This document shows, piece after piece, positions 23,610 through 36,700 of a stretch of DNA of 64,000 nt (positions within the stretch are counted from its first letter, which is position 1; each line of letters begins with the position of its first letter). The translations under genes and the position numbers were made by a program. The stretch comes from Dasypus novemcinctus (taxonomy: Eukaryota > Chordata > Mammalia > Cingulata > Dasypodidae): assembly GCF_030445035.2 (NCBI RefSeq), contig NC_080696.1:27479661-27543660 (forward strand), written 5' to 3'. The notes beneath the pieces were generated by a model. That model searched no databases. It saw only the letters and a list, made by a program, of their open reading frames with translations, and was not told the origin of the DNA.

Positions 23610-25410
23610 GTTAGTCCTGAATTAGGATTATGGACAAACATATATTTCTTATGAGTATTCAGATGTATGCATTTGTGGAGGTCAGATGGCATGAAGTATG
23701 AACAACTTTCTCCTATTTTTAAACAATTATGTCCTTCTATGTATTAATGTAGGTGAACTCAAATGAGGAACCGTCAGTCTCAGGCATTCTGGTGAGGTGG
23801 ACAACCAGTCAAACTCTGGATTCAGATAGCCTTTATTCTGAAATGCTAGGATACTCTTCTCAGGCTACTCAACTGTCCATGCTGGGGAGAAAGAATTAAA
23901 CTTAAAATTCACCACTTCTTTCAATCAGTGAAGTGCAGAGTCCTTGTTATCAGCTTCTGGTTGTTTGAGCTAGTTTTTAACTTTTAGACACTTCAGTAAT
24001 ATCTGAATAGAGCTCATAGCATATATATAAAAATATGCATTATGATGAGGATTATTTGATGTAATGAAGTTAAAATCTCAATATTTTCTCAATAATTGCA
24101 TGTTAATGTGGTGATTTCTTGAACTTTAAAATGTGAGACAACCTTTAATGTCTGGATTTGCATATGCAAGCAAGGGAACAGTTAATCGAACTTCACTGTG
24201 TGCATCGGGGGCTGAACCTTTATAACCAGTAGTGATGCAGTGACATAGAGGAAAGAACTGCATAGTAAACAAGATAAAAGGCAAGCTGTATTGCAAGAAC
24301 TGATTTCCTCTGACATTTTCAGTCCACTTTCACTAAATGATATGTTATTTCCAACCCTGATATGTACAAGTGTGGGAAATGTTTATTTCTTACTTATTTT
24401 CTCTTGAATCCACTTCCATAACCATCTATTTCTGCAATGTTAGTCCCTAGCAATAAATAATTTGGTTATGGTTGATTTGCAAGCCATTCATTTTATTGGT
24501 CTCTCTGATTTTATTAATCTATTGACTTAGATTAATTTTGAAAATGATTCTTAGGAAACAATAAATTCCTATCTTTGGTTCTATGCCATTCCTATCTCAT
24601 ATTTTTCTGCCAGTTAACATTATACCAATCCAGGCTACAATACATTTTCTTTTATTCTTCATAAAGCTAGATTAGAACAGAGCCTGCAGAGTTCCTGAAC
24701 TGCCCCGAGCCTCCAGAGTGTCTCCATAGTGCCTGAGACAGGCCATTCTCTGAGGCCCAAGGAACATTACCTTGGATAGTGGTTTATGGACATTTGAATA
24801 GGATCTATTTACACATGCTTCAGGGAATACAGTTTCTACGAGCTTTCAAAAACATTAAGTCTTGCCTTTTTACATAAATTCATAGTCTGCTTCTAAATCG
24901 CATTTCTATCAGGCATAGATATCAAAGAGATGACTCTTAGATATTTTGTTATATTTTGTGCAAATTTCAAAATCCTATTTGATGAATTTTAGTCTGAGCT
25001 AGCATGATGACAGTAAATCTGCATTCAAAAATTCCAGGTGTTTTTCTGTGGAATAAAGATCCACTTTTCCTTGCAACCCCAGTGGGTTTAGTAGGTATTT
25101 AAATTCTCCCCTTGCAAACTTGTAGAAAGTTCTAAGACATTTTGAGATTTCCGAAATATTTTTGTGAATTAGCCTAGCATTTTTGCGTTATTGATTTATA
25201 TTTTTCTGCATTTACTTCAAATTCCTGTAATGGAGAAGAATTAGCACAGTGAGTATCTCAAGGTGCATTATTCCTGATATGAGCGAAATATAACCTGAAT
25301 TCCCCTCTCACTTGGCATTCACTAATTTACACATGCCCGCTTTGGTTTGGAGAGAGATCCACTATCCAAGTTTCATTCTTGGTAACATAAATTCTCTTGC
25401 AGGGTAAGAT
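23610..25410 (+). repeat. duplicated block gamma, copy 2 (uninterrupted)
   Basis: Paralogue of the split copy 1 (2050-3126, 16057-16297, 18640-19210). It carries both empty sites, ATAC at 24622-24625 and GGAAT at 24824-24828, with no LTR sequence. It lies about 3 kb upstream of the olfactory receptor pseudogene, so the block may be part of a receptor-cluster duplication. The stretch 23546-23610 between the L1 and this block is unclassified. Confidence 0.75.
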
Positions 25411-28400
25411 AATTTGATTACTATACAATTGATTTAGAACACATTAGTTTTAAATAATTATTCACAAGGCAAATTACAGTTGAGATGAGTAGAATTAAAG
25501 TTAATGAAATTTTCAAGCTTGTAATAAATCTCACTGCTCCCAAAGATACGTATGGTTATGTATCTTTCTTCATATATCTTTCAAGGAATATCTATGTTTA
25601 TATTTAACTATCAACAATAAAGAAGATTTTCTTATGTTTCAAATGGCCTGACATTCTAAAATGGCTAGAAGTATCTGGGTCAACTAAGGTCATTTTATAA
25701 CATGCCACATTCACATAGCAGTAGGGGAAAATTTGAACTTATTGTGGAAATTGTACTTTCACAATAAAAACGTCTCTTCTTACTGTGCTATAGCACACTC
25801 AAAAAGGCATGCACAATATTTACTAAATCTATCCAAGAAGTAAAGTAAATGTTTCACTATATTTCTATTGGGTAAGGGAAAGTATCAGAGCAGTGATTAG
25901 TGTTAAAAATTGCCTTAAGTGGTTGATTTGTTATCTTAATATATATTTTTAATTAACTGATTGTGGAAATTGATGGTTAACTAATCACTTTTCAAAATTA
26001 TGTTGTGCTTTTGTTGTGTTTATTTCTTCATTGGACTTGGTTTTGTATGTGTGCATGACAATTTTGGAAGTTGCTAAACTCTTCCCTTAAAGAAGAAAGA
26101 AAGTAAAAAGAAAATGACCTGTGTGGCATAAACCATGTATAACATTGCTGTAATTCATATTACCTCACTTATTCCTTCTCATATTTTTAAATTATGTAAC
26201 AATTTCTCAGTTGCTAAAGATGACTTTTAAGAATATTATAAAATAAGTTTATGGACACAACTGCTCAGTTTATTTCAAACTACTAAACATTTCTACCTCT
26301 TTGTTACCACTGTTTTTAACACTTCCACAGTGGATACCTCATACATCCTTCTCTTCATCATGTATGGCATCAATTCTTTCATAGGGGTTTTCTTATAATC
26401 TTTATGGTTAAAATTTATTATTTTTCTTAATGACAATGATTTTTCTCATCTGAATTGATTCAAGTTTCTTTTAACCCCCAACTAACCACAGTCATCATAA
26501 TAGCATGCTCCTTTGGAATGCAGGATGGGATTGTAGATGCTATTGTAGATTAAGTAGCTAACATAATCTAGAAAAAAAAAACCCAAGAGTTTTGAGCTAG
26601 GGAATGTGCATTTAGATAAAACTAAATTATATTATATCAAAATGACTTCGAATCAGAGAATTTGGAACCACATATTTATATTAACTTCAAGGGATAACTT
26701 TACATAAATATTCACAAAGACCAACTATGTGACCTGATAAATTGTCAAATTCCATAATCTTTTCTACTAAGATGAGGATTTACAGTAGTTCTTCCTATTT
26801 CTGTACCCCATGGCATACTTCCAATATCCTGCTCTGCTCTTTTCCAAGACAACAACACCTAATTGATTGAGAATCTGGATAACTGGCATCTAATTTCCAA
26901 AGTGTATTATTCATTGATTGAAAAATTACTGAGATTCTTGTGATTTAACTCAGTTTATTGAAAATCATGGACTTGGATTAACTGAATAATATTGTGTTTA
27001 TGTAGCTCAAAACCATATTTTTATAACAATTGCTATCAATTTTTGTAAATTTATTCATTTTAGGTCAATCAATGTATTTTCAGTAAGCATAACATCTCAT
27101 ATACAAACAATCAGTATCAATTGTAATAAGTAAAAGATAAGTCAATGAATCACCTCTTAATTATTCAAAAGAAATATTTCATTGCATTTAACTGCTAAAC
27201 ACTCTTTTTCTGATAATTTTCATATTGTTACAAAAGGATGGTAAGCCTTATAGCAATAACGAAGACCAAAGAAGAATGAAATGAGATTTTTCTCATTAAT
27301 GAAATTAGCAAAATAATATAAATTTATAACAAATGGAATAGGTTAATGCCTTATCTATTGCATATTTCATATGAAAATCATCATAAAGACACATTTATGA
27401 TTCAGTGGATGTCATAATTTCTTAAAGACTTAATATTTATACTATATTTTAAAAAGACACCCAGAACATCTAGATATGGTTGCCACATTAGACTAGATAA
27501 GGGAGAAATTATTCTATAATGTTAGCAGCCCCATGCCAGATAACACATCACAGGGTAAAATGGCTCATGAAATTACATTATCCCTATTGTGCATTCTCTT
27601 TTCTGAGTGTAAATAAAGTCTCAAGATTGTACAAAATGTGAATGTTCCATCCATTCACTAATGGCCAAGTAGCCTCTAAGTAAAAAGATATCAAAATGTG
27701 TCTTAGAGTAACATTGTGTCATCTCTTTTATTGGTTCTTGTTTTTGTTGCCGAGAATGTATATAAAAATTCTAGCAAAAGCTATAAGGAATAGAGAGTTC
27801 AAACATAGCTGGTTAATTCAAGTGTTTTATATATATACTTATATATTTACCAACTGCGATCACAAGCCTAAATGATAGCATACTTGAAAAATTTATCCTA
27901 ACGTGAAATATAAATAGGTGAAATACATGAATTTGCAGTTTATTATTCACAACTTTAGTCATTAAATGACATTCTTTTAATTTTTTTCTATACGTATTTC
28001 AACCATTTTTTATCATTCAAAAGAAGTGAAACTACATTGGTAGAACATATCCAGTTGGCAATATTTGTTCACAAGGCAAAATACTACATTCTGTCAAATT
28101 CAAATTTAACAATTCTATGTGACACGATTTAAACATTTGCATTTCAGAGGCTATAGTTGCAGAAAATAAAGGGAGATTGTCCATTTATGATGAAAGAAGG
28201 AAATTTGACATAATGGAAAAGGCAACACATTAAAAAGATGTAAAAAAAAAGAAACAGTTTTATTTTAAGGAAGTAAATTAAGTTCTGTTTTTATCTCCAT
28301 AGTATAATTAATAGAAATAAAATGTTTGCTTTATGATCAAATTAAATTTTAAGATATTATTTAATCAAGACTGAAAAACTTTTAAAAATACATAATTATT

Positions 28401-28586
28401 ACTATTAGTTAATTTTGCAACTGACACACAAAATAACATATATAATAAAAGAGAAAAAGCAGCTAAATTCATAAAAAATAAAATTAATATTTTATGCATG
28501 TCAATACATTATTTGGTAAATATTATATTATTAAGATTGTCTTTATATTTTTCATCCTAATTCATTATTTTTTCATTTTCGCTACT
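25411..28586. other. AT-rich sequence without recognisable features
   Basis: About 3.2 kb of AT-rich DNA with no open frame of note and no repeat family I can identify. By position it is upstream of the receptor pseudogene and should contain any remains of its first half or promoter, but I see neither. Confidence 0.5.
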
Positions 28587-29075
28587 AGGGTTAGTTGGGC
28601 TGTCATTCTTTTCCTCAATTTTATCTGGCAATCCAGTTGCCTTTTGTAGTCCTAATGAAATTGGTCACTATTTCTGTGATATGTCCCATTGTTAAAAGTT
28701 CCCTGTACTGATTCCCACATCACTGGTGTTCCAGTGGCTGCAAATTCAGGAATCATCAGAGCAATAACCTTTGTTGTTTTATTTGCTTCTTGTATCATTA
28801 TATTACTCACTTTAAGAAATCACGCAGCTGAAGAAAGATGCAAATCCCTGTCTGTGGGTCTCATATTACTGTCTCTGTCTTATTTTTTTGGCTTCTTTCT
28901 TTGTTTACCTTAATCACTGACAACTTTCCCTGAGGATAAAATATTTGCACTATTTTACACCGTCATTGCTCCTATGTTCCATTCCCTATTCTACACTCTG
29001 AGAAATACAGAGATGAAAAATGCCATGAGGAAATTTTGGTGTCAAACATTATTTTTGAAGGAAACATGCAATTAA
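28587..29075 (+). pseudogene. olfactory receptor pseudogene, 3' half
   Basis: The reading begins at the end of TM4, runs through extracellular loop 2 (FCSPNEIGHYFCDM), TM5 (VAANSGIIRAITFVVLFAS), the start of loop 3 (LRNHAAEERCKSLS), a shortened TM6, then [21 protein letters not shown] of TM7 and MKNAMRKFW, with a stop at 29073-29075. A one-base deletion near 28687 shifts frame after CDMS, and part of TM6 and loop 3 is lost, with a stop at 28911. TM1 to TM4 are absent, including the MAYDRY box. Receptors of this class are odorant-sensing GPCRs of olfactory neurons. The VAANSG and MKNAMRK wording suggests family 4, but that is tentative. Confidence 0.85.
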
Positions 29076-30983
29076 TATGGAATCAAAAAACTAGAAACTA
29101 CCTCATGGATTAGTTATTCCATTGCTACCATGAATGCATTGTTATCTAAAATGATCTAGAAACATAATTAATTTTGTGGAGTATTGAGATAAATAGGATT
29201 ACATGCAAAAAACTTCTGGGCCAAAGAAATTAAGGCAATACTTTATATTGAGTATTGAATTTTAGTAAATAGAAAAGTAAATAAATATAATTTTAGTCAT
29301 AATTTTAAAAATGCATTTAATAATTATACAATATTTAAAGAACTGAAATTTATAATACAAGTGTTGACCCACCCCTACCTACCAAAATTTAGTAAGTAAA
29401 TGGCTAGACATTGGATTCAGAACAAAGAACATCCCTTTTTATACAGGCAAAATTTAACAAAAAATGAAAGAGATGTGGATTAAATACAAAATCAAACAAC
29501 AACAACAACAAAAAACCTCCAGGCAAAAACTTTGTGGCACCATAGATAAAGAAAATCACCTTTAAACTATCATGAAGAGGAAAGTTATGAGAAAGATTGG
29601 ATAGTGAAGGAAGAAAATTTGATTAAATACTTACCTTTGCATCCTTAATGAAAAACAGAAAACAAACAAACAAAAAAAACAAACTTTGGAAGCAGAACAT
29701 ATACCACAAGGGAGAAGAACATGGTTAAGATTATATAAAAGAAGCATGATCATTAAAGTACAGAAATTGTTTCAGAATATGCATGTGAAATACAAAAGTA
29801 AAGTAATTCTGGAGGCACTGGATAAAAAAAAGGGTAAATTAGAAAAAAATACAAAATGAGTTCGATAAAATTAAGTAGAGCTCTTATATTAGAAAGCAAT
29901 TGGACAAATTATTATTTTGCCAAGAAACTAAACTCTTGCTAAGTTTGAATTCTTCTTGGAAAACCCATCACAAGATAAAATGGTAAAGTCTAAATGTTTG
30001 AGAGAAAGGTTTGGGACATGAAATATTTTATTTCTAAGACTATTTAAATATCACTGTTTTAGAGAGAAAAATTAAGCTAAAAAATAAAATGCATTTAATA
30101 ATTTCATATGAGCAACACATCTTTCTTTAAAAACATTTCTAAAAAATGTTCAAATGTAATAACCCACTCTTTATTGGACTGTATACAAAATTCGCACATG
30201 TGGGAACATGTCATGTGCTACTAACAATCATATGTGAATAGTAAAATAAGTGACAATTGAAAGGCCAAACACTTCAACATATATCATGATGTGCATCTCA
30301 AGATGAGAATGAAATCTAATGGACTATCAATCTCCTATAATACCCTTTTTAAAAAATTTCTATATCATGGGAGCACTACTATTCCAATTACTCCTTACCC
30401 CCACATGTTTTAAAGCACATAAACAAACCAATCTTATGCTGTGCCTTGGTTTCCAATTCAGCAGACTTTTCTCCCAGTCCATGAACTTTCCCTTTCTCAA
30501 CAGAATGATTGCATTTCTTCCACACAGCACTTCTCAGAATGAGTTATTCCTGCCCTACAGCCAGATGGAAGTCAAGGAAAAGCCATGAAGCCAGCAATGT
30601 TTGTCCTTAGTGCTAGGAAATCCTCATTTTACATTTCACTTCTAGGGACATTTCACACATCTAAGTGATAACTTATCTCCACTGGAGTCATGGAAACCTC
30701 TGGAATGTAAGGAGAAGCCATTCTGTCTATCCCAATGGAAATTAGCTCTGATGAATTAGTTATTCATATTTCAATTGAATATGAATTCAATTGAAAATTG
30801 AATACATTTGTGATAATGTACTTTTTACCAAGGAATATTTGGATTTTTTTAAGTAAAAACATGTCCATGTGTGTATGCCTATTGTATATAATGTGTGCTT
30901 TTATGTTAGTAATACATGGGGTTGCTTGTGATTTTCAGAGGAAGAGTCAGAGAACAAACCCTTGCCATCAGAGAATGTTGTTC
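29076..30983. other. AT-rich sequence without recognisable features
   Basis: No gene or repeat family recognised. Short (CAA)n and (AAAC)n runs occur near 29498 and 29660. The 89-residue open stretch at 30319 has no motif. The last 100 bases are the left flank of the full-length L1. Confidence 0.45.
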
Positions 30984-30996
30984 AGAAGAGTCCTGG

Positions 30997-32699
30997 AGAG
31001 CGGAGGAGGCAAGATGGTCGCTGAGTGAACTTGCCTTTGCGGTCTGTCCTGGGAAGAGACGGCTGGGCACAGCAGCAGGTTCTCCAAGGCGGGGCTTTTT
31101 CGGGATTTTTCCAGGGCAGAAGTGCCTGGACATCGATTGGGTGGAAAGGTAACGGAGAGGATTGGTCGAGAAGATATAATTTGGGTTCTATTGCCCGCAG
31201 ATGAGACCCATACACGGGTTCCTCCCTATTGGGGGTGGGGGGAGCCGTGGTCCTACCCGGCGGCTCCGCTTTTAGATGGCTCTGAGATGCTAAGGAGTTC
31301 GTGAGTTCTGGGCGGACTGTTGGTGGGTTGATGCGACGGGTCGCCTTTGTGGATCGATTTGGGAAGATAGACAGTGTTTTGTTGTGAAGCGGGAGAAACT
31401 TTTGATTGCGAACACAAACAGTCGTGCTTCCACCTGAAGCCCCGCCCCCAAAAGTCCGGCAGCCGATCTCCAACCCAAATAGGCTGTAGGCAATAAAGGG
31501 ACGTAATCGGAAAGTTGTTTTAGGCTGCAGAAAGGGAGGGGGACACGTCTGGGAGCCGATTAGGGAATATTTTGTGAAGCTTGGGAATTCCAGTTTTGGA
31601 ATCTGTTTTCCGCGTCAGAGGCTGGGCTTCGGATCTGTACCAGTATAGTACCCTAGCCTTCAACGTTGGCATTTTTTCTTTATCGTTTCATTTTGTTTTG
31701 TTTTTATTTTCATTTTGACTTATTCTATACTTTTTTCAATTTCCTGATTGCTAACACCACATTATCACCTAGTCTTCTCTCACAGCATATCCCCCAAAGT
31801 CTTTTTATACTCAGTTATTTAAGGTTTTTTTTTTTTTTTTTGTGGTAGATGTTGTGTAGTGGGTGTTTTAATTCTGGTTCATGTATATCTGTTTTTTTTT
31901 TTTCTTTCCCCTACCTGTTCCCCACGCTTTGCCCACCCCCTCTTCCTTTCTTCCTCTCATCCCTTCCCCCCCTTTTTTTCTTCTTTTTTTCTCTTGTCTC
32001 TCTCCCTCTTGTCCCTCATATTCTACTTAGTTTATTTTAACTCAATTATGCAATAGGCACGGCAGGAAACACCTCACATTCGCTGGGTTTTCTCATCCTC
32101 CACTGCCTCATTTCTGTGTGAACTGATTTAGGCTACCTACACTATCCTCTTTCCCCGACATCTTGATATCCGCCACCATCTACTGTCTCTCCTATATTCC
32201 ACCTCCCATCTCCCTTTCTTCGATCCACAAAGGGTCTAAGTCTTAATTTCTAATACCTTTGTTTTGTTTTCTGTCTGTTATCCACTCTTGAAACTATTAC
32301 CTTTCTTTTCTCTTTCCCTCTCTCACGAAAACAATAGCTTTTTAGCTCATACCATATTCCTCCCATATTCAATCATCTACCTCATAATAGGTACTCTACC
32401 TACTGCTATAACTCTACACAATTTACATGAATCTAACCTCCATCCTCCCAGATCTCATATTCTTTCTTTGTTAACATATATCACCAATATTACTTTACAC
32501 TTTTCCCTTGTTACACAATTGCCTTTCCCCAACACTAATACTTTCCTTTAAAGTGAACTTAACCAACAACAAGAAATTAGAATAAGAAGAAAAAAGTGAC
32601 AAAGAGAACATATAACACCTATGCAAAAATAACAGTTAATTAACCTCCAAGAGTAGACAAAGAAGCTAAGGAACCGATTAAATCCGTCAAGATAAAGAG
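30997..32699 (+). promoter_or_regulatory. L1 5'UTR and internal promoter
   Basis: About 1.7 kb. The first 650 bases are GC- and CpG-rich, which fits an internal RNA polymerase II promoter. From about 31660 to 32560 the strand turns strongly pyrimidine-rich, with long T runs. A 163-codon antisense open frame covers 31473-30982. I see no monomer tandem repeats of the kind found in mouse L1 promoters. Confidence 0.75.
31011..31017 (+). promoter_or_regulatory. YY1-like site at the L1 5' end
   Basis: AAGATGG lies 15 bases from the first base of the element. Human L1 has a YY1 site in the same place, where it sets the transcription start. Conservation of the position here supports this being the true 5' end. 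Confidence 0.65.
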
Positions 32700-33668
32700 A
32701 TGACCAGAAAGCAACAAAAGTCTACAAACGAAACCAGTAATCAGGAAAACATGGCTGAATCCAATCAATAAACCAAAAATCATGAAGGGGAGCAAAACTT
32801 TGCACAAGCAATGAAAGATCTCAGAACATTTATCACCGACAAATTTGATGCAGTAATGAAAGAGGTTAACAACATGAAGACATCACTTGGAGGGGAAATT
32901 GCAGACATACGCAAAAACATAACAGATATGATGGGAATGAACACCACAGTTCAAGAAACCAAAAATACACTTGCAGCAAATATCAGCCGACTAGAAGAGA
33001 CAGAGCAGAGAATTAGTGATGTGGAAGACAGTACATCAGAAATCATACAGATAGTAGAAGGGGTCAATAAGAAGATAGAAAAAATCCAGTTAGGACTTAG
33101 GGACCTGAATGACAATGTAAAACGCTCAAACATACGTATTATAGGCATTCCAGAAGGTGAAGAGAAGGGAAAGGGGTCAGAAGGAGTGTTGCAGGAAATA
33201 ATGGCTGAAAACTTCCCAAATCTACTGAAAGAGACAGATGTACATATCCAAGAAGCACAGCGCACTCCACTAGTCATAAACCCCAACAGGCCCACCGCAA
33301 GACATATACTTGTCAAATTATCCAATGCTCAAGACAAAGAGAAAATCCTAAAAGCAGCAAGAGAAAAGAAAATCATCACATACAAGGGAAGCTCAATTAG
33401 ATTAAGTGCTGATTTCTCATCTGAAACCATGGAGACAAGAAGACAGTGGTATGATATAGTCAAGGTACTAAAGGAAAAAAATTTCCAACCAAGAATACTC
33501 TACCCAGCTAAACTAGCATTCAAACATGATGGAGAGTTCAAAATATTGGCAGACAAACAGAAACTGAAAGAGTATACCAACAAGAAACATCCCCTTCAAG
33601 AAATTCTAAAGGGAGTTCTGCAAGAAGAAAGGAAAAAACAGGAAAGGCAGAGTTGGAGGAGAGTATAA
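32700..33668 (+). pseudogene. L1 ORF1 (RNA-binding chaperone), one nonsense codon
   Basis: ORF1p is the trimeric nucleic-acid chaperone of the L1 particle. The likely original start is ATG 32700, giving a frame of 322 codons, near the usual length. Codon 24 is TAA (32769-32771), probably from CAA. After it the frame is open from ATG 32811 for 285 residues. That part holds a coiled coil (to about residue 100), an RRM with RSNIRIIGIPEGEE and ENFPNLL, and a C-terminal domain with ARHILVKL, IRLSADFSSETM and NFQPRILYPAKLAF. All expected parts are present, so a single change disabled it or cut its N-terminus. ORF2 begins 72 bases further on. Confidence 0.9.
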
Positions 33669-33739
33669 GAGCAACAACAACAACAAAAAAGACAAAAAAA
33701 ATACAAACAAAATATGACAAACACAAATCCAATCAAAAT

Positions 33740-36700
33740 ATGGCTAACACAAATAATTCCTTGAAAGTAATAACACTGAATGTCAACGGATTAATCTCAC
33801 CTATCAAAAGCTTCAGACAAGAACATTGGATAAGGAAATATGACCCATCCATATGCTGTCTACAAGAGACACATCTTAGACCCAGAGACGCATGGAGATT
33901 GAAAGTGAATGGCTGGAAAACAATCATACAAGCTAACAATAACCAAAAAAAGGCAGGAGTAGCTATATTAATATCAGACAAAATAGACTTTAAATGTGAA
34001 ACAATTGTGAGAGACAAAGAAGGATACTACATTTTAGTGAAAGGGAAAATCTGTCAAGAAGATCGAACAATCATAAATATCTATGCCCCTAACAAGGGTG
34101 CCTCTAAATACGTCAGGCAAACGCAGGAAAAACTAAGTGAAAGAATAGATACATATACAATTATAGTGGGGGATTTTAATACACCACTATCAACTCTGGA
34201 CAGAACATCTCAAAAGAGAATCACCAAAGAAACAAAACATCTGAACAGTATATTAGAGGAGCTGAATCTAATAGACATATATAGATTGCTACACCCAAAC
34301 ACAACAGGATATACATTTTTCTCAAGCGCACATGGATCATTCTCCAAGATAGACCATATGCTAGGCCACAAAGAAAGGCTGAATGAATTCAGAAAGATTG
34401 AAATCATACAAAGCAATATCTCTGACCACAGTGGAGTCAAGCTGGAAATTTGCAAGGGACAGAAGCCCAGATTTCATACCACGATTTGGAAATTAAACAG
34501 CACACTCTTAGAAAAACAGTGGGTCAAAGAGGAAATCTCAAAAGAAATCAATGACTACCTTGAATCAAATGATAATGATAACACAACATACCAAAATTTA
34601 TGGGATACAGCAAAAGCAGTACTGAGAGGAAAATTTATAGCCATAAATTCATATATCAAAAAAGAAGAAAGAGCAAAAATTGAAGAACTAACTGCACATT
34701 TGAAGGAATTAGAAAAACAACAACAAAGTAACCCAACAGGAAGAAGAAGGAAGGAAATAACAAAGATAAGAGCAGAACTAAATGAAATAGAAAATAAGAA
34801 AGCACTTGAAAAGATAAACAAGACCAAGAGCTGGTTTTTTGAGAAGATCAACAAAATTGAAAACCTTTAGTGACACTAACAAAGAAAAAAAAGAGAGAAG
34901 ATTCAAATATACAAAATAAGAAATGAGAAAGGCAATATCACCACTGACCCCACAGAAATAAAGACTATCAAAGAGGATACTTTGAAAAACTATATTCCAA
35001 CAAAAATGACAATCTAGAGGAAATGGACAAATTCCTAGAAACACATAAGCAGCCCATATTGACAAAAGAAGAAATAGATGATCTTAACAAACCAATCACA
35101 AGCAGAGAGATAGAATCAGTTATTAAAAATCTCCCAACTAGGAACAGCCCAGGGCCAGATGGCTTCACAGGTGAATTCTACAAAACATTCCGGAAAGAAC
35201 TGACACCAATCCTGCTGAAACTATTCCAAAAACTTGAAACAGAAAGAACATTACCCAACTCCTCTATGATGCCAACATTACCCTATTATCAAAGCCAAAC
35301 AAAGACATCACAAGAAAGGAAAATTACAGACCAATTTCTCTAATGAACTTAGACGCAAAAATACTTAACAAAATACTTGCTAATCGTATTCAACAACACA
35401 TTAAACGAATTATACACCATGACCAAGTGGGATTCATCCCAGGTATGCAAGGATGGTTCAACATAAGAAAATCAATCAACGTGATACACCATATAAACAG
35501 ATTGAAGGGAAAAAATCACATGATTATATCCATAGATGCAGAAAAACCATTTGACAAAATACAGCACCCTTTCTTGATAAAAACACTCCAAAAGATTGGA
35601 ATACAAGGAAATTTTTTGAACATGATAAAGAGTATATATAAAAAACCTAAAGCCAATATTGTTTACAATGGAGAAATCCTAGACTCCTTCCCTCTAAACT
35701 CAGGAACAAGACAAGGATGCCCACTGTCTCCGCTCCTATTTCACATTGTCTTAGAAGTACTTGCTCGAGCACTGAGGCAAGAACCAGAAATAAAAGGCAT
35801 TCAAATTGGAAAGGAAGAAGTCAAAATTTCATTATTTGCAGATGACATGATCCTATACATAGAAAACCCTGAGAGATCTACAACAAAGCTTCTAGAACTC
35901 ATAAATGAGTTTAGTAAAGTCGCAGGTTATAAGATCAATGCGCAAAAATCAGTAGCATTTCTGTACACCAATAATGAGCAAGATCAGGAGGAAATCAAGA
36001 AACAAATACCATTCACAATAGTAAATAAAAAAATCAAATACTTAGGAATAAATTTAACTAAAGAGGTAAAGAACTTATTCACGAAGAACTATACAAGATT
36101 GTTCAAGGAAATCAAAGAAGATCTAAATAAATGGAAGACTATTCCTTGTTCATGGATAGGAAGACTGAACATTATTAAGATGTCTATCCTACCAAAACTG
36201 ATCTACACATTCAATGCAATCCCAATAAAAATCAACGCAGCCTTCTTTAAGGAACTAGAAAAACTATGAAATTTATTTGGAAAGGAAAGAGACCCTGAAT
36301 AGCCAAAGACATAGTGAAAAAGAAAAACGAAATTGGAGGAATCACACTACCTGACTTCAAAACATACTACAAAGCTACAGTGGTGAAAACAGCATGGTAT
36401 TGGCATAAGGAGAGACACACAGACCAATGGAATCGAATTGAAAGCTCTGATATAGAACCTCACATATATAGCCACATAATATTCAATAAAGCCACCAAAC
36501 CCTCTCAACTGGGAGAGAGTGGCCTATTCAACAAATGGTGTCTGGAGAACTGGATAGCCATATGTAGAAGAATGAAAGAGAATTACCATCTCACACCTTA
36601 TACAAAGATCAACTCAAGATGGATCAAAGACCTAAATATAAGAGCCAAGACCATAAAGATCTTGGAAAGCAGTGTAGGGAAACATCTACAGGACCTTGTA

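Noticed and set aside
31666..32056. Phe- and Leu-rich open frames that look like membrane segments
   Set aside because: They come from the pyrimidine-rich part of the L1 5'UTR; T-rich codons mimic membrane helices.
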